Below, piece after piece: positions 12,865-24,351 of a stretch of DNA of 64,000 nt; within the stretch, counting starts at the first letter, position 1, and every line of letters starts with the position of its first letter. This stretch comes from Puccinia triticina (lineage: Eukaryota > Basidiomycota > Pucciniomycetes > Pucciniales > Pucciniaceae), in the NCBI RefSeq assembly GCF_026914185.1, contig NC_070561.1, positions 6,386,001-6,450,000 of the forward strand, in the 5' to 3' direction. A program made the translations under genes and the position numbers. The notes under the pieces were generated by a model. The model searched no databases. It was given only the letters and a program-made list of their open reading frames with translations, and was not told the origin of the DNA.

Positions 12865-12894
12865 ACTAGAGGCCAAGGCGGCTTGGCCGCTGCA
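12865..12894 (-). repeat. Helitron-like 3' terminus (copy 1)
   Basis: Read on the minus strand it ends in a GCGGC...GCCGC hairpin, then CTTGGCCT, then CTAGT, the form expected of a Helitron 3' end. A body would extend to the right. One of seven 30-bp copies in the window. Confidence 0.6.
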
Positions 12895-13071
12895 CTCATA
12901 GGGGGCACAATCCAGAAGAATCCTCCACTAAGATTTATCTTGAAAAATCTTGCTTTTACAAATTTGAGATATTATCCTTGCTTGTAGACTGTAACAGTTT
13001 TTTGCGAAGCAATCAATTGAATCAGGGGAGGGGGCTTCATGCAAGTTCAATAGCATCTTCCCTTCAATTTG

Positions 13072-13908
13072 TGTGAGCCTGAGTCTCTTATGTGACAACA
13101 GGACACAAGAAATAAAGGGGAAACTGATTGAATTTCTTGGGATAAAGAAATACAAGCAGCGGAGAGAAGAGACATAAAAGAGAGAAATTGAGAAGAGAGA
13201 AACTTGATCTGTTTGATTAATGATTTAATATGGGCCAAGCTCTACCTGAAAAAGTAGGCTGCCAAGTTTTCTAAGAGTGTGCAACAGTCTCCACTCAGAC
13301 CAAAGAAACGGTGGTGGGAATCAGAAGTAGGGTGACTAGTAGTAGTACTCTGCTCTGGTTTTCAAGGTCTTAACAAGAGATAACCCATAGATCTTTTGAT
13401 GCAGAAGAGAGAAACAGTAACAGGGAGGGAAGAGTCAAGAGCAACAGAGTTTCCTCTGAGATAAACAAGGTCAGTGGAAGAGGGTACTTGCTGTCAATAT
13501 CCTGTGGTGATACTGGGAGTGAAGTGGCCTCTGGTTAGTGATCCTGGGTGTCTCTGGAGTGTGGTTGTGGTGTGCTGAAGTCTGTAGATCCTCCTTGGGC
13601 AGGGGGGGATCCTGAATTCAAAAATTTTCAGAGTTTGCTTACATAATTACATATGTACAAGTGGTTGGCGCGCCTGGTGGCGCTGCCACGTCACAACTGC
13701 GCATGCGCGCCATAACTCAAGAACTCAGGGAAGGAGTAGAGTTACAAAGAAGTGGTAAGTTTTAACTAGGGTTAAAATTTCATGGGAAAACAGAATATGA
13801 AGTCAACACAAGGTTATCTCCTAAGATGAAAAAGATATGAAGTAATTCATATGTAAAAATGTAGAAAAGGCAGCTTTTAGGTCAGCTGTGTTGACTCTAA
13901 GGCTGACA
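13072..13908 (-). mobile_element. 3' LTR of family A Ty3 element (inverted copy)
   Basis: The minus strand reads TGTCAGCCTTAGAG... to ...CTCAGGCTCACA, matching the LTR at 2975-3942 at both ends. It is 837 bp long. It lies just downstream (minus strand) of the copy 2b pol stop, after a purine tract rich in TTTTGGGGGTAGAGAA. Confidence 0.87.
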
Positions 13909-13946
13909 TTCTCTACCCCCAAAAGAGGTTAAATTTCTGTAGGAAA

Positions 13947-15480
13947 TCAAACCAATGGGGTAGAGCTCCTCTCACTTCTGCATTTCCTGAGAAGGATAGC
14001 AGAGTCTGGAATGTCCTTCTCAAGAAGCAATTCATCTTGATCAGTACTCATACCTTTGTATCTAGCCAAGTACATCATGACATCTCTGTTCTCCACTCTC
14101 AATCTTTTCTCTCTGAGAATCTTTTGTATGACTTTACTCTGAGGGGTCTTTTCCATGGGGGGAATAACAACTTTAACCTTCTGTCTCAAGGGGAATTTAT
14201 CTGGATTGGGGTCTTATCATGGTTTCACTAAGCTAACAGGGAATGTAGGATGTTTCAGTCAGTATTACTTCTACAGCATTCTTTCCATGTAAAGCTTTCA
14301 CAAGGAATGGTCCAGCAAAGGAATCTCTCATCTTCTTTGGGCCAGACAGGTTGTTGAAGTTTGCTGTGGATATCAGGACTTTGTCACCAACTTTAAAGGA
14401 TGGTTCTTTATGAGTCTTGTCCCATCTCTCTTTGTTATAAGAGGTAGCATCTGTTATGCATTTTTCAGCATGTTTCCTTGCTTTCTCAAAGATTTTTCCA
14501 TAAGCAAGAGCAGTAGGATGAATGTCTACAGAGTCTTGTTTCAAGAAATTTCTAGGAAGGAATGGCATCCAGCCTTTCTCCAGTATGGCAGGAGGTTTTC
14601 CAGTGGTTGAATATATACTGGTGCAGTAAGCTAGCTCAAGAATTGGTAGAAGTGAAACCCAGTCTTGAGTATATCCATCATTGTCTTTGAATTCCAGTCC
14701 ATAGGCACAAAATCTCCTGATCATATCTTGAAGTGTTTGGATCATCATTTCAGCTAGACCATCAGTCTGGGGGTGGTAAGCAGTAGAAAAGTAGAGTTTT
14801 GTTCCTAGCATACTATGCAAGCCAGTCCAGAATTCAGATGGGAATTTGGGATCTCTGTCAGAGATGATGATTCTTGGGATGCCTGTTCTAGGCATTACTC
14901 TGTTCCAAAACAGTATGGCAGTGTCCATTGCAGAGTCATCCTTGAAACAGGGCACAAATATTGGGGTCTTGGAGTATCTGTCTACTATTACCAGACAAGC
15001 ATTGAAACTAGCAGCTCCTCCAGGAGATTAGGAAGTTACCCAATCCATGTTTATCACATCCCATGGTTTAGAAGGTTCTTCTATCTTCATGAGTAGTCCA
15101 AACCTCTTTCCTGTAGCCTTGTTGGCTTTCTGGCATCTGTCACAGGAAGAGCAGTATTCACCAGTATCTCGTCTCCAATTAGCGCACCAGGCAGTATCAG
15201 CCACTTTCTCTAAGGTCCTGTCTTCAGAAAGATGACAAGAGTAGACACTGTCATGGCATTCATGCAAGATGGTGTTAATGCTGTCTTTGTCAGCTAGAAC
15301 CAGGACAGAATTGTGTTTTTCTCAGAATTAGATGAGGCCATCAAATAGAGAGAATCTTCCCTTCATCATATAAATTCCTCCAAGGTTCCTGCAGAGCGTT
15401 TTTTAGTTGGGAATCTTTGGCATCTTTCAGCAAAAGCTCAGACAATATAACAGTGTTCTTATCTTGTTGGTAACCTTCTC
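13947..15480 (-). pseudogene. Ty3 pol fragment (family A, copy 2b: integrase and chromodomain), inverted
   Basis: The minus strand carries the spacer, the integrase zinc region (about 15267-15100), the catalytic core (about 15030-14700) and the chromodomain-like tail (about 14190-13950) of family A pol. Stops or frame breaks lie near 15320, 15028 and 14233, so it is not functional. It begins exactly where the plus-strand copy 2a ends, which suggests that one element was split by an insertion and then by an inversion. Confidence 0.9.
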
Positions 15481-15723
15481 TGTCAGCCTTAGAGATACAA
15501 CAAGTATCCTAAAGTCTTCAAAAACTGGTAAACCATTTACAAATCCTGAAATATTATTGAATATTCAGAATCCTCGTGTTAAATTAAGGGGGGTCACCCA
15601 CTCAAAGTAACCCCTCATTCCTACTCCTTCATACATTTTTTCATATATGTAAACATAGCCATAAAGCGCTCCAAAGAGCAGGAAAACTACATAAAAATCT
15701 GTACATAAATTAAAATACATAAA
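15481..15723. mobile_element. Other end of the LTR-type insertion (GCTGACA terminus)
   Basis: Plus strand TGTCAGCCTTAGAGATAC directly follows TTCTC. On the minus strand this is ...GCTGACA followed by GAGAA, the counterpart of the start at 11476. Only the terminal bases are assigned with any certainty. Confidence 0.45.
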
Positions 15724-15753
15724 ACTAGAGGCCAAGGCGGCTCCGCCGCTGCA
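15724..15753 (-). repeat. Helitron-like 3' terminus (copy 2)
   Basis: Minus strand: hairpin GCGGCGGAGCCGC, CTTGGCCT, CTAGT. It is in the same orientation as 12865-12894. A body would extend right, toward the LYS4 fragment. Confidence 0.6.
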
Positions 15754-16454
15754 AAACCAACACCCAGGTCCTGCCCCCTTGATAGGCTAGTCAGATTTTT
15801 AGATCAACATTTTGTCAAAGTTAGATAGATCATTCAATTTCAATTCCACACTCTCAGTTAGATTGCTTTAACAAATTGAAAAAAGGAGATCAACATATCA
15901 TAGCAACATGCTCCGTGATTATGAATTATTTGCTAATCTATTTGCTCTTTTTAACAATTGGGGCCTCTGTGTTCAATCCTGAATTTGAAAATATGCAGCT
16001 CCAGGATTGTTGAAATCAACTCTTATCTTTTGGGTAACTTATCAAAAAAAAATCCTCCACTTGAAACCAGCCCACAAACTTATAATTTATCATGTTGGAG
16101 GGGTAGCTCTAATATGACAATAAAAACACATAGATATATATATTGTGTGGACGGAGACAGACCTCATAGAGATTGTTGACAGTCAAAGGGCCGAGTTTAG
16201 CGGCCCCGAAGCTACCAAGATCGCAGAGGAAGTCGGCGAGGCCTTGGGGTAGATGAAGCCCAAGAGGGTTGTTGCGAGCCTGAGGGCTTCCAGGGCAACA
16301 AGAAGTGGCTGAGCGTCCATGATGAGCCTCTGCAGCGTTGGGGAGGGATCAGTGGCTCACGTCTGTTGCTAGCTGGAAGGAGCCAGGAACAGAGATTGTT
16401 GCCCGTGTGATATGTTTGCATAGTAGGCTGTAGGGGAAGGAGAAAAAATTGCAA
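15754..16454. other. Unassigned; possible decayed upstream LYS4 sequence
   Basis: No intact gene is seen. Between about 16165 and 16260 a frame reads VDSQRAEFSGPEATKIAEEV, which could be a decayed upstream piece of the homoaconitase, but stops follow and I cannot confirm it. Confidence 0.35.
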
Positions 16455-16749
16455 TCCAGAAGGCATACCTAATTTTGTGTGTTGACTCCTGGTTACCGGA
16501 CCTTGTGGCTGCAGCAGAGGTGATGAAGGGCAATTTGGTGGCCGACGGGGTCATGTCTTACGTCGCCGCCGTATCCTCCATCATCCAGGCGGAAGCCAAG
16601 CTTGCGGGCATCTGGGCCAAAGATCCTACCCGCCGGATGTGGCCTCTGCATAGGGCTTGGCATCGGCCTGCTCAAGATGAGGTGGGGATCAGCGCGACCA
16701 AACAGAACTATAAGGGCCGGATGGGACACCCCCTGGCGCATACCTATCT
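16455..16749 (+). pseudogene. LYS4: Homoaconitase (LYS4-like) fragment, left half
   Basis: Homoaconitase is the aconitase-family enzyme of the fungal alpha-aminoadipate lysine pathway. The translated segments KAYLILCVDSWLPDLVAAAE, then IIQAEAKLAGIW, LPAGCGLCIGLGIGLL and DEVGISATKQNYKGRMGHPL follow the family's order up to its TYLT segment. Two frame changes (near 16620 and 16670) are needed, so this copy is dead. The Cys of the LPAGCG segment is kept. Homology stops at 16749 and resumes without loss at 39979. Confidence 0.8.
16742..16749 (+). repeat. Target-site duplication, left copy (ACCTATCT)
   Basis: Eight bases identical to 39979-39986. Excision of the element plus one copy gives CAT ACC TAT CTG ACC AGT, in frame with homoaconitase on both sides. 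Confidence 0.8.
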
Positions 16750-16767
16750 CACCTGTGGCCGTAAATT

Positions 16768-18640
16768 TTTTACCATTCCAAATGGAAGAAGATGTGTCCC
16801 CATCCTCCATTCAGAATGGAAAACATGTGGAGCTGGTCCCACCCAGCTCTGACAGCTCAGCTCAGTCAGCTCTTTCCACTGCACAAAAGACCAGCTCCAC
16901 CAGCTCTTATGTGCATATGTCAGCTACACCAGCTCCAACAACTCAGCTCAACCAGCTCCACCTCCCATGATAAATCAGCTCATCCAGCTCTGTTGGCACA
17001 CCAAAACCCAGCCCACTCAGCTCACTTTTTCACTGCAATCCAGCTCAACCAGCTCCATGCATCACTGCCATCCAGCTCAACCAGCTCCATGGCACCCTGC
17101 CGTCCAGCTCAACCAGCTCCATGGCTCACTGACAGCCAGCTCAACCAGCTCCGCTTCCCACTGACAGCTCAACCAGCTCCTCTTCCCACTGAAATCCAGC
17201 TCATCCAGCTCCATGGCTGACTGCTGTCCAGCTCAACCAGCTCCATGACTTGCTGTGGTCCAGCTCAACCAGCTCACCCAGCTCCTTGCATCACTGCCAT
17301 CCAGCTCCACCAGCTCCATGGCTCACTGCCATCAAGCTCAACCAGCTCCTTGGCTCACTGACAGCCAGCTCAACCAGCTCCTTTTCCCACTGACAGCCAG
17401 CTCAACCAGCTCCTCTTCCCACTGACAGCCAGCTCAACCAGCTCCTCTTCCCACTGACATCCAGCTCAACCAGCTCAACCAGCTCCTTGCATCACTGCCA
17501 TCCAGCTCAACCAGCTCCATGGCTCACTGCTTTCCAGCTCAACCAGCTCCTCTTCCCACTGACAGCCAGCTCAACCAGCTCCTATTCCCACTGAAATCCA
17601 GCTCAAACAGCTCCTCTTCCCACAGACAGCCAGCTCAACCAGCTACTCTTCCCACTGAAATCCAGCTCAACCAGCTCCCTCCCACTGACAGCCAGCTCAA
17701 CCAGCTCTCATTCCCACTCACATCCAGCTCAACCAGCTCAACCAGCTCCTCTTCCCACTGACATCCAGCTCATCCAGCTTAACCAGCTCCTTGTATCACT
17801 GCCATCCAGCTCAACCAGCTCCATGGCTACTGCTGTCCAGCTCAACCAGCTCAAACAGCTGGACAGCCCACTTCCATCCAGCTCAACCAGCTCCATGAAT
17901 TGCTGTGGTCCAGCTCAACCAGCTCACCCAGCTCCTTGCATCACTGCCATCCAGCTCAACCAGCTCCATGGCTCACTGCTTTCCAGCTAAACCAGCTCCA
18001 TGACTTGCTGTGGTCCAGCTCAACCAGCTCACCCAGCTCCTTGCATCACTGCCATCCAGCTCAACCAGCTCCATGGCTCACTGTTGTCCAGCTAAACCAG
18101 CTCCATGGATCACTGCCATGCAGCTCAACCAGCTCAACCAGCTCCGTGTTTTGCTGCCATCCAGCTCAAAAAGCCATATGGCTCACTGCCTTCCAACTCA
18201 ACCAAATCCTCTGCCTACTAACAGTCAGCTCAACCAGCTCATCTTTCAGCTCCTCCAGCTCCATCAACCCAGCTCAACCAGCTCCACCTCCCAGGATAAA
18301 TCAGCTTCTCCAGCTTTGTTGGCACAACAAAAACCAGCTCATCTAGCTCCCTCTCTCATTGGAATCCAGCTCAACCAGCTCCTCTTCTCACTGACAGCCA
18401 GCTCAACCAGCTCCTCTCCCTACTGAAAGTCAGCTCAAACAGCTCAACCAGCTCCTTGAATCACTGGCATCCAGCTCCACCAGCTCCTCTTTTCACTGAG
18501 AGCCAGCTCATCCAGCTTCCAACTGATAGCCAGCTCAACCAGCTCCTTGCATCACTGCCATCCAGCTCAACCAGCTCCCTGTTCCCAATCCAGCCCAAAA
18601 AGCTCAACCATCTTCATTCCTCACTTGCAGCAAGCTAACT
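16768..18640 (+). repeat. Left terminal repeat: 32-bp minisatellite array
   Basis: After a unique cap (16768-16960) the unit CCAGCTCAACCAGCTC followed by CATGGCTCACTGCCAT recurs with variants to about 18640. A second partial copy of the cap's inner segment appears near 18290. Because the unit is 32 bp, successive units are read in successive frames, and three units give a 32-residue peptide period. All three plus-strand frames therefore stay open over long stretches. I treat these as non-coding terminal repeats, possibly transposase binding sites. Confidence 0.88.
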
Positions 18641-19829
18641 CAATCAGCTTTAGCCTTGACATTGAATTTAACATCTAAGATTGTTAGTGGTACTAGTAAC
18701 AACAGATCATGGGCCCTGGACCGTATCATAACCTTCCAGAATTTTGATGTGTTACTTGGATTATGTCACTAGGAACACATTAACCACTGGATAACAAGAT
18801 AAAGAGGGGCAAATGGCCCCCTCTGGCTGATATATTTGCTAATATCACCTTCACGTGGGCAGATATTGTGAAGGAAGTTAAAAAGCTTATTGATTGAGAT
18901 GCAATATAGTAATGCACTTCCATTATGGTTATTGGTAAGTCTAAAGGGGCCCAAGTTTGTTACACTACCATTAAGTTACTGATAAACATATTGTATATAC
19001 CCACCGTGGCATTGCTACCAGCCACCTCCGCCAGATACTTAGCCCTTTTACACCAAGCTGAACCAGATCACTAAACTCCCTGGATGACTGCCATCCAAAA
19101 TTTCCAGAACCTTTCCTCACTACCAGGAGAATAAATTCAGCTCCTCTTCCCTATATAAATAATTTCAGCCATCCTAGAGGGTGATTGAAATAAAATCCAT
19201 CTGGATGAGCTCTCCCTCCAGGTATAATGTTAAATTGAACAATAAAATTCTCAGTATGTTTAAATTGGCCCAGTTGATCCAGGTCTCAGTCTTCACTGAT
19301 TACACTCAAGTTTTCTGGAATATAAGCCCCTCCATTAGATAGAGATTCACCTTGCTTCGTGTAAAATGATTACTTAAAAGAATTATATGAATCCCACTTT
19401 CCCACTTCTCATTCCTTCTCCTTAGCCCATGTGGAAATCCCAGAGAAAGCATATATTTCAAATTAACCAACCAATCTAAAATATGTTTCTCACCCAATTA
19501 ATTTATACTTGTTTTTATGCAGACCAATATAATTTCTATTGGGTCTTTGTATCTAATTTTTTTTTGGTGTATGGGTAGTTTGACTGAAATTTTTTATTCT
19601 AACAACCACAAAATCAATCACAATCAAATGTTTCACCAATTTTGTTTAGATAAAAAATCCACATTAATACAAATTTCATGTATGGAAACACCTTTGCAAG
19701 AATATTCCTTATGCAAATCAGTGGGAGCCTTTGCCATTTTTTGACATGAAATAAGAAAAACATCAGGATTTATCTTTATTAATCTGGGTGGTGCATTCTG
19801 AGATGAAAATGAAATAGTATGGGATAACT
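18641..19829. other. Transposon interior, no gene seen
   Basis: Unique-looking AT-rich sequence between the left array and the transposase 3' end. No protein homology or strong repeat is seen. It may hold the transposase 3' UTR (minus strand). Confidence 0.5.
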
Positions 19830-19880
19830 CTATACATCATCATCATCATCATCATCATTATCATCATCATCATCATCATT

Positions 19881-19926
<46 letters not shown>

Positions 19927-22900
19927 CCACCATCATCATCATCATCAACTTCATGATCATCTTCATCATCTTCATCATCACTCTCCTCTTCATGATTTTC
20001 TTCCATTGTCACTGATTTTCTGGTTAGTTTTTCCCACAATCTCTTATTCTTCATGATAACTTGATCCCATTGAGCTTTAACTTCCGAATCCTGGTCTGGA
20101 TAATCAATCCATTGTTGACTCCAGTTCAACACTTGAATACAGCAAGTGTTCCACATCATCCATCGTCGGCAATATCGCTTTGCAAGGTTTGAAACTACTG
20201 AGTGCAGCACTGCCTCTTGAATATTTTTCTCTGTGCAAATATTGACCAAACGCTGCTGAATATCTGAAGGACCATCAAGTTCCTGATTGCCTATATTGAT
20301 CAAGAATGGTCAATCATAATAAAACAGTAATTATTTTGGTCAATACTTACAGATCTGCAACACTTCAAAGATGGTCTCCAAATTACCTGCCATCTCAATG
20401 GCCCATTTCAACGCCTGTCTTGCTTCCCGGGATATACAACGCAATTCATCCTCACAATTTCTTACAGTGAGATAGGCCTGAATTCCTTTCTGAGTATCCA
20501 ATTCAACAGCCCAAGGTTCATTTGGGTGATCAAGCAAACTGATATTCCAGAATGGATCATTGATTCCAAAAGATTTAACGTTGTCAAATGTTGGTGTTGG
20601 TAAATCTTCTTCTGGGGTGAAATCCGAGTTATAATTGGCAGCTCGGTGATTATATGAAATCCATTTATTCTTCAAAAGCTTCATTTTGGTATTCATCTGC
20701 TTCTTGAAGCGTCCTTGTACACGTGTTCCTGCTCAAATAACTAGTTATCAGATACTGGCTGAATATTGAATGTTATATGCAAGCAATTATCTAGGTATTT
20801 ACTGACCTGATCCTCGCTGATCCCATTTCTTCTGCAACTCAATCACTCCAACCCTTGCTTCGTAAAGCTTTGACTTGCTGATTTTGACTTTCATCAAGGC
20901 TTTAGCTTCTCCACCTGCATTATTCATTAGTTTTAAGTGACATGGTCATCAGTAACTGATTTTTTCACATGGGAGAGGTTGCTTACTGGAAACACCAGGC
21001 AAATTTCGAAAACATTCCAATCCAAGCTGACAAATGATCCTCTCAATCTCTCCTTCCAAAAACAAAAGTGTATTGGGACCCTGTTCCATCTGTAATATCT
21101 GAGCTTCAGTCCGATTCCTCCGCCTAGTCTGTCCTATCTCAACAATCTCTTGCCTAGTCAAGAATCACATGTTAGTATTTTTTTGATCCAGATTTCAGAA
21201 CAAGAGATATACACTTTACTCACTGTGCTTCCCGGAGTTTGTCCTCCAAAAAGACAAGCTCTTCCATTTGTTTCTTCATTTGTAACTCGGTTTCATTCTC
21301 CATTGCTCCTAGTTGCATTTCCCTCTGTCGATCCCATTGTCCACTCAAATATGATATTGTGTGACCAGATGATTGCTCAACCTCTACGAGAATCTTCTGT
21401 GATTCTATCAAAAGATTTTCAATCTTTATTCCCCTTTCAAAAAGCAGACGGACTAGAAAGTCTTCATCAGCTTTATTTCACTCTATAATAACCAAATGAA
21501 TAAACCCACAGGCTGACATGTTTCCATTCTCATTGTGATGAATCAATTGAAGATCAATGGAACAAAGCCGGTGGTTCTTTGTGCAGTAGCAAAGTTGGCT
21601 GATTAAAGGTGACAAGGAGGCCCACAAACGTTCCATTCCCTCGCCATCAGACATTCCCCAGCCTTCATTTAATCTAGGGTTGTATCGTAGCTGGCAAGTC
21701 CATTCGTGCACATATGCGTGGAAAACACTGGTTCCAAAGCTGAGCAGATTTGATTCCCTCTCTTCAGCAAATTGATCTCGCTTTTTTGTGGGATGAAATG
21801 AAAATAAATCAGTGATCTTAAAATTTTCCATACATATTAAAATGCACAAAAACTTACTCGAATTATTCCCTTCTCAAGATTGCAGCCAATATCATACAAG
21901 AATCCCGTTTTCTTGCTTTCTCCATTCACTTCTTTTGTAAGCTGCATCATATGATTAATCATAGTCAAGGGGAAGTGAGATCTGGTGGAAAAAAAATATT
22001 TTTTTCTTTGGTTATTTTGTATTTATTTAATACTAGTTAGTCCAAAAAGATATAAATCACATACTTTTCACCACTCTTTTCAATGTTAATCATCTTTATA
22101 AGTTGATCATGGCGGCAAGGCATCCCAAATAGTCCAGTATCATCACATCCCTTCCAGGTGCTTGCATTTCTGGTATCGGCAGCAGCTGTGTGTTGCTCAG
22201 TACACCGGTCCTAAAATATTCCATAAAAAGTTAAAACCAATGTCAGTGTTTTGTATGTTTGGTTCCAAAATATCAGCTCACAGTGGCTTCCAATGTTGAG
22301 CTTGGCTGAATATTTTCCAGTAGATCTACCATGCTAGATACCTCTGATGGTGGAATAAAAAGGCTTGGGGTCTTGAGGCTTTCGGAGATCTCAACACTTG
22401 CTTTGAGGTGCCTCCGGTGTTGGAAGTTACCATCCATGCACAAAATATAATCAGGCTCATCTTCCCTTTTTCCAACCACTTCAGGTCCATAGCACTTTGG
22501 ACAAATATCAGCAATTTTGTCCATTGGACTCATATTCATCACCTCTTCTACTAAATCCTTCTTTCTGCAAAGCATTTCCCGATAAGCATCAACTGCAGAA
22601 GACAATGGCTTCCTCCATTCACGTGTCTAAATAAAAATTGTATTCTTTTTAGCATAAATGCATTGTTTTCCCAAATTAATATCACTCACACTAAATGATC
22701 CTTCTGAATCGTTGGTCTTGGGGGGAACCAATACAAGAGGGTTGTTTGAATCCAAAAATTCATCAAGAGCTTCAGAGAAGGGTTGCATTGCTACCGCACA
22801 ATGTTTCCAAAGTATATGGTGTAGTTGTAGAAGACGAATTGAGAATGCTGTCCTGGGAAATCTTGGACTTGCACCTATGTACCCCATCTGAATAAGCCTC

Positions 22901-23497
22901 ACTTGATCTGGTTGGCATTCACAGAATCTGACTTGTGACTCTTTACGTGCTGAAATATTGATTTAATCAACATATGCTTTTGGAAGGGCAGCAAAAAATC
23001 AACAGAAGAGCTCAACTTAAAATATCTACAAGCACCACTTGCCGTTCTCGGTTTTCTGGACATTCACATTCAGGTTTCCAGTCTTTATTCCATTTTTCAA
23101 CATCTCCCCAGCTTGATGTTTTTGCAGAACAGTTGTAAAACCATGAGAACATTTGACTATACACCTCTTCCCACTGTTTTGCATCCAGTTCACGTTTACG
23201 CTTGTTACGTTCACTTTGCAGATAGTCAATCAAACCTTGAACTTGTGGGTCATTTGGGTTGGGATTGATATCGTGGTCAATGGGCAAGTTTTCAGGATGT
23301 TGGATTGGGTTTTGGACTCGATTTTGATGAGCAGAGCCTGAGGTTTGGGAATTCCCAGTTGTAGGCAGCTGCATCAAATTCATGAATTGGTGACTTGCTC
23401 GGTTGGTTTCTTCAGAAAATGCCACTCCTTTGCTAGTCTTTGGCTTCCTACATCTCTTCCGCTTGTTCTTTCCTCCGTCACCCTCAAAGCCCCGCAT
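19830..23497 (-). CDS. KDZ transposase (ten exons, one internal TGA)
   Basis: Transposase of the KDZ (Kyakuja-Dileera-Zisupton) group. Exons by GT-AG sites with phases that all agree: 23497-23017, 22949-22690, 22626-22282, 22210-22065, 21981-21858, 21780-21224, 21153-20987, 20914-20807, 20728-20351, 20290-19830, totalling 1009 codons. Seen in order: a Lys/Arg-rich N-terminus, a cysteine segment (CECPEN, then VRFCEC, the family's CxC region), CPKCYG with DYILCMDGNFQHRRH (catalytic Asp about residue 312), FGMPCRHD, YDIGCNLEKG, then FHAYVHEW...GWGMSDGEGMERLW (acidic residues about 497-502). The C-terminus is Gln/Glu-rich and ends in a poly-Asp tail. An in-frame TGA (21480-21478, codon about 553, where TGG would read Trp) interrupts it with the same frame open on both sides, so this copy may be inactive. 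Confidence 0.9.
19835..19990 (-). repeat. (ATC)n microsatellite coding the poly-Asp tail
   Basis: Near-perfect CAT/ATC triplets on the plus strand, which read GAT on the minus strand and encode about 40 mostly Asp residues at the transposase C-terminus. It is in frame to the stop at 19830. Confidence 0.9.
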
Positions 23498-24351
23498 TTT
23501 CTATCCCGGTTACCTGATAATAATTATCTGGTGCGTTATCAGCTTATACCAAGTGAGTTTGAAAAGATTTGACAAGTACCATACCTTCTGTTGTAAATGT
23601 CTTCCAAGCTGAAAGTTGTGGATATTGTGTTATGTAGTTTTGGGAGTTTGCAATCAGGTGAAGTGCCCCTGACACAGAGACACTCGCCCCAAGTTTGCCC
23701 TTTGAATGGGCTTGGGCCTTTGATGTTTCAGGATATCCTGGCTCAAAACACTTCGATCCTCACCCTCAAAACACTTCAATCCTCACCCTTGCCTTCCACC
23801 AGGCTTGGTACAATTGCAACATCGTGTAAAACATGCATGCACGTCCGCTGTCCAAAAACAAGGCCCAAGATATTATGTTTCCTTTTTCTTTTATCCTGAC
23901 TATGTTTTTCTATGTTTAGGGCCTTGCCCATTTTGGCTCGGCCTTCACCTGTTTGCTGTTTGTAATTGTCTCACGTTGGTTGTGAATTGGCTGAATCTTA
24001 GAACTTATGTACTGAAGCACGTCAATGACGAAACATTCATCATTTAGTTGCATTTTAAAGAGGAAGTTACATAACTGGCCTAAACATGTGATAAAACAAT
24101 GTTATAATGAAGTGGGAGAGAGGATACAAGAAAGATTGATGCCATATTTTGGTTCCCTCCACCCAGAATCAAACTTCATGAGAGATGGAAGGAATTGGCT
24201 GGCTCTTTTATGGCAATGGTCCCCTTTTCAGCAGCTATTCTTGACTCAAATACTTGGGAAGCTAAAGTACTAGAGATTTTGACGTATCCATAATTGAGTA
24301 TGTCTCAATTCATTGCTGGTGTTTGAAAGCTGGTACTTACATTAACACATG
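23498..24351. other. Intergenic, transposase promoter side
   Basis: Upstream of the minus-strand transposase ATG at 23497. No gene is recognised. The direct phrase ACACTTCGATCCTCACCCTC / ACACTTCAATCCTCACCCTT repeats near 23748-23790. Core promoter elements cannot be placed with confidence. Confidence 0.4.

Noticed and set aside
16792..18426. Long open frames rich in Ser/Gln/Leu/Pro across the left array as a repeat protein gene
   Set aside because: They exist in all three frames because the unit is 32 bp, and they have no start context or splicing. The mirror copy behaves identically, so a terminal repeat explains them better.
16768..18640. CRISPR array
   Set aside because: Units are contiguous and variable with no unique spacers of constant size, and the surroundings are eukaryotic with introns.
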